Shown in pieces: positions 52,169-52,282 of a stretch of DNA of 52,282 nt (position 1 is its first letter; every line of letters begins with the position of its first letter). Below the pieces are notes generated by a model that worked only from the letters and a program-made list of their open reading frames with translations, was not told where the DNA came from and searched no databases. The position numbers and the translations under genes are program-made. This stretch comes from CBFGWV01 sp965652545. Lineage in GTDB: Bacteria > Pseudomonadota > Gammaproteobacteria > Competibacterales > Competibacteraceae. The DNA lies in NCBI GenBank assembly GCA_965652545.1, contig CBFGWV010000008.1:1-52282 (forward strand). Reading direction: 5' to 3'.

Positions 52169-52192
52169 CAAATGTTGGATTAACAACATTTG
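52169..52192. promoter_or_regulatory. Candidate operator upstream of the phosphonate-type operon
   Basis: CAAATGTTG-GATTAA-CAACATTTG, a perfect 9-bp inverted repeat in an AT-rich segment 42 bases upstream of the binding-protein start. Its position is right for a repressor or activator site controlling this operon or a divergent gene that would begin beyond it; a reading frame from ATG 52202 runs off the window end but is too short to judge. Confidence 0.55.
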
Positions 52193-52282
52193 TAGTAAAT
52201 CATGGACACAGTTCATACATTTGGCAAGTGCGGTGAAGCGACGTTACTGGGCGATCCGACGGTTGGTGCAGAAACCGGGGCG

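Overview
This looks like one continuous chromosomal stretch of a high-GC, salt-adapted gammaproteobacterium. That placement is inferred from gene content (ectoine uptake, a betaine-type carrier, trehalose synthesis, periplasmic Cu,Zn superoxide dismutase) and from interspersed hairpin repeats; no rRNA, tRNA or other phylogenetic marker is present, so the genus cannot be named. About 45 protein genes are supported. No CRISPR array, intact insertion sequence or prophage was seen.

Layout. 1-4230: ectoine/hydroxyectoine ABC importer (ehuBCDA) with a GntR regulator. 4421-10222: two tandem LysR paralogues, an orphan membrane-tethered binding protein read towards them, and two LuxR-type regulators flanking a small acidic protein. 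10519-15485: a trehalose operon (otsB, GH15 glycosidase, otsA, glucokinase). 15500-20719: a 46-residue membrane protein with a Fur-like box, then a TetR regulator divergent from an RND efflux pair. 20763-28511: hairpin repeats, acyl-CoA thioesterase, BCCT carrier, an ArsS-like radical SAM protein, GNAT, LysR, asparagine synthase and a two-helix membrane protein. 28728-32934: ugpBAEC-like glycerol-phosphate importer. 33113-35778: a retron-type reverse transcriptase, a candidate msr-msd RNA, and a divergent Rpn-family nuclease. 35792-46734: EamA exporter with Lrp regulator, MscS-like membrane protein, sodC, a TTC38-like TPR protein facing a BTAD/TPR regulator, a Vgb-like propeller, a secreted EEP-family enzyme and a HAD phosphatase. 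46787-52127: a second tethered orphan binding protein, and a three-gene importer of the putative 2-aminoethylphosphonate type.

How the genes may work together. Three systems serve osmotic balance: ectoine import, BCCT-type solute import and trehalose synthesis. The trehalose operon could be a closed loop, because OtsA/OtsB make trehalose, the GH15 enzyme may hydrolyse it, and Glk would return the glucose to glucose 6-phosphate. Four binding-protein systems (ehu, ugp, phn-like and the two orphan tethered proteins) suggest a scavenging lifestyle. In both the ehu and ugp operons a GC-rich stem-loop sits directly after the binding-protein gene, which would favour excess binding protein.

The part most worth following up is 33113-35778. 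The reverse transcriptase has retron hallmarks. The 338 bases upstream fold by hand into an msr-msd-like layout with flanking complementary arms, a candidate branching G and stem-loops. A divergent Rpn/PD-(D/E)XK nuclease lies next to it. Two copies of a 167-bp element with terminal inverted repeats, and three other repeat families, show past small mobile-element activity; one repeat appears to have supplied the C-terminus of a LysR protein and another a stop codon. All folds and homologies here are by eye, without searches.
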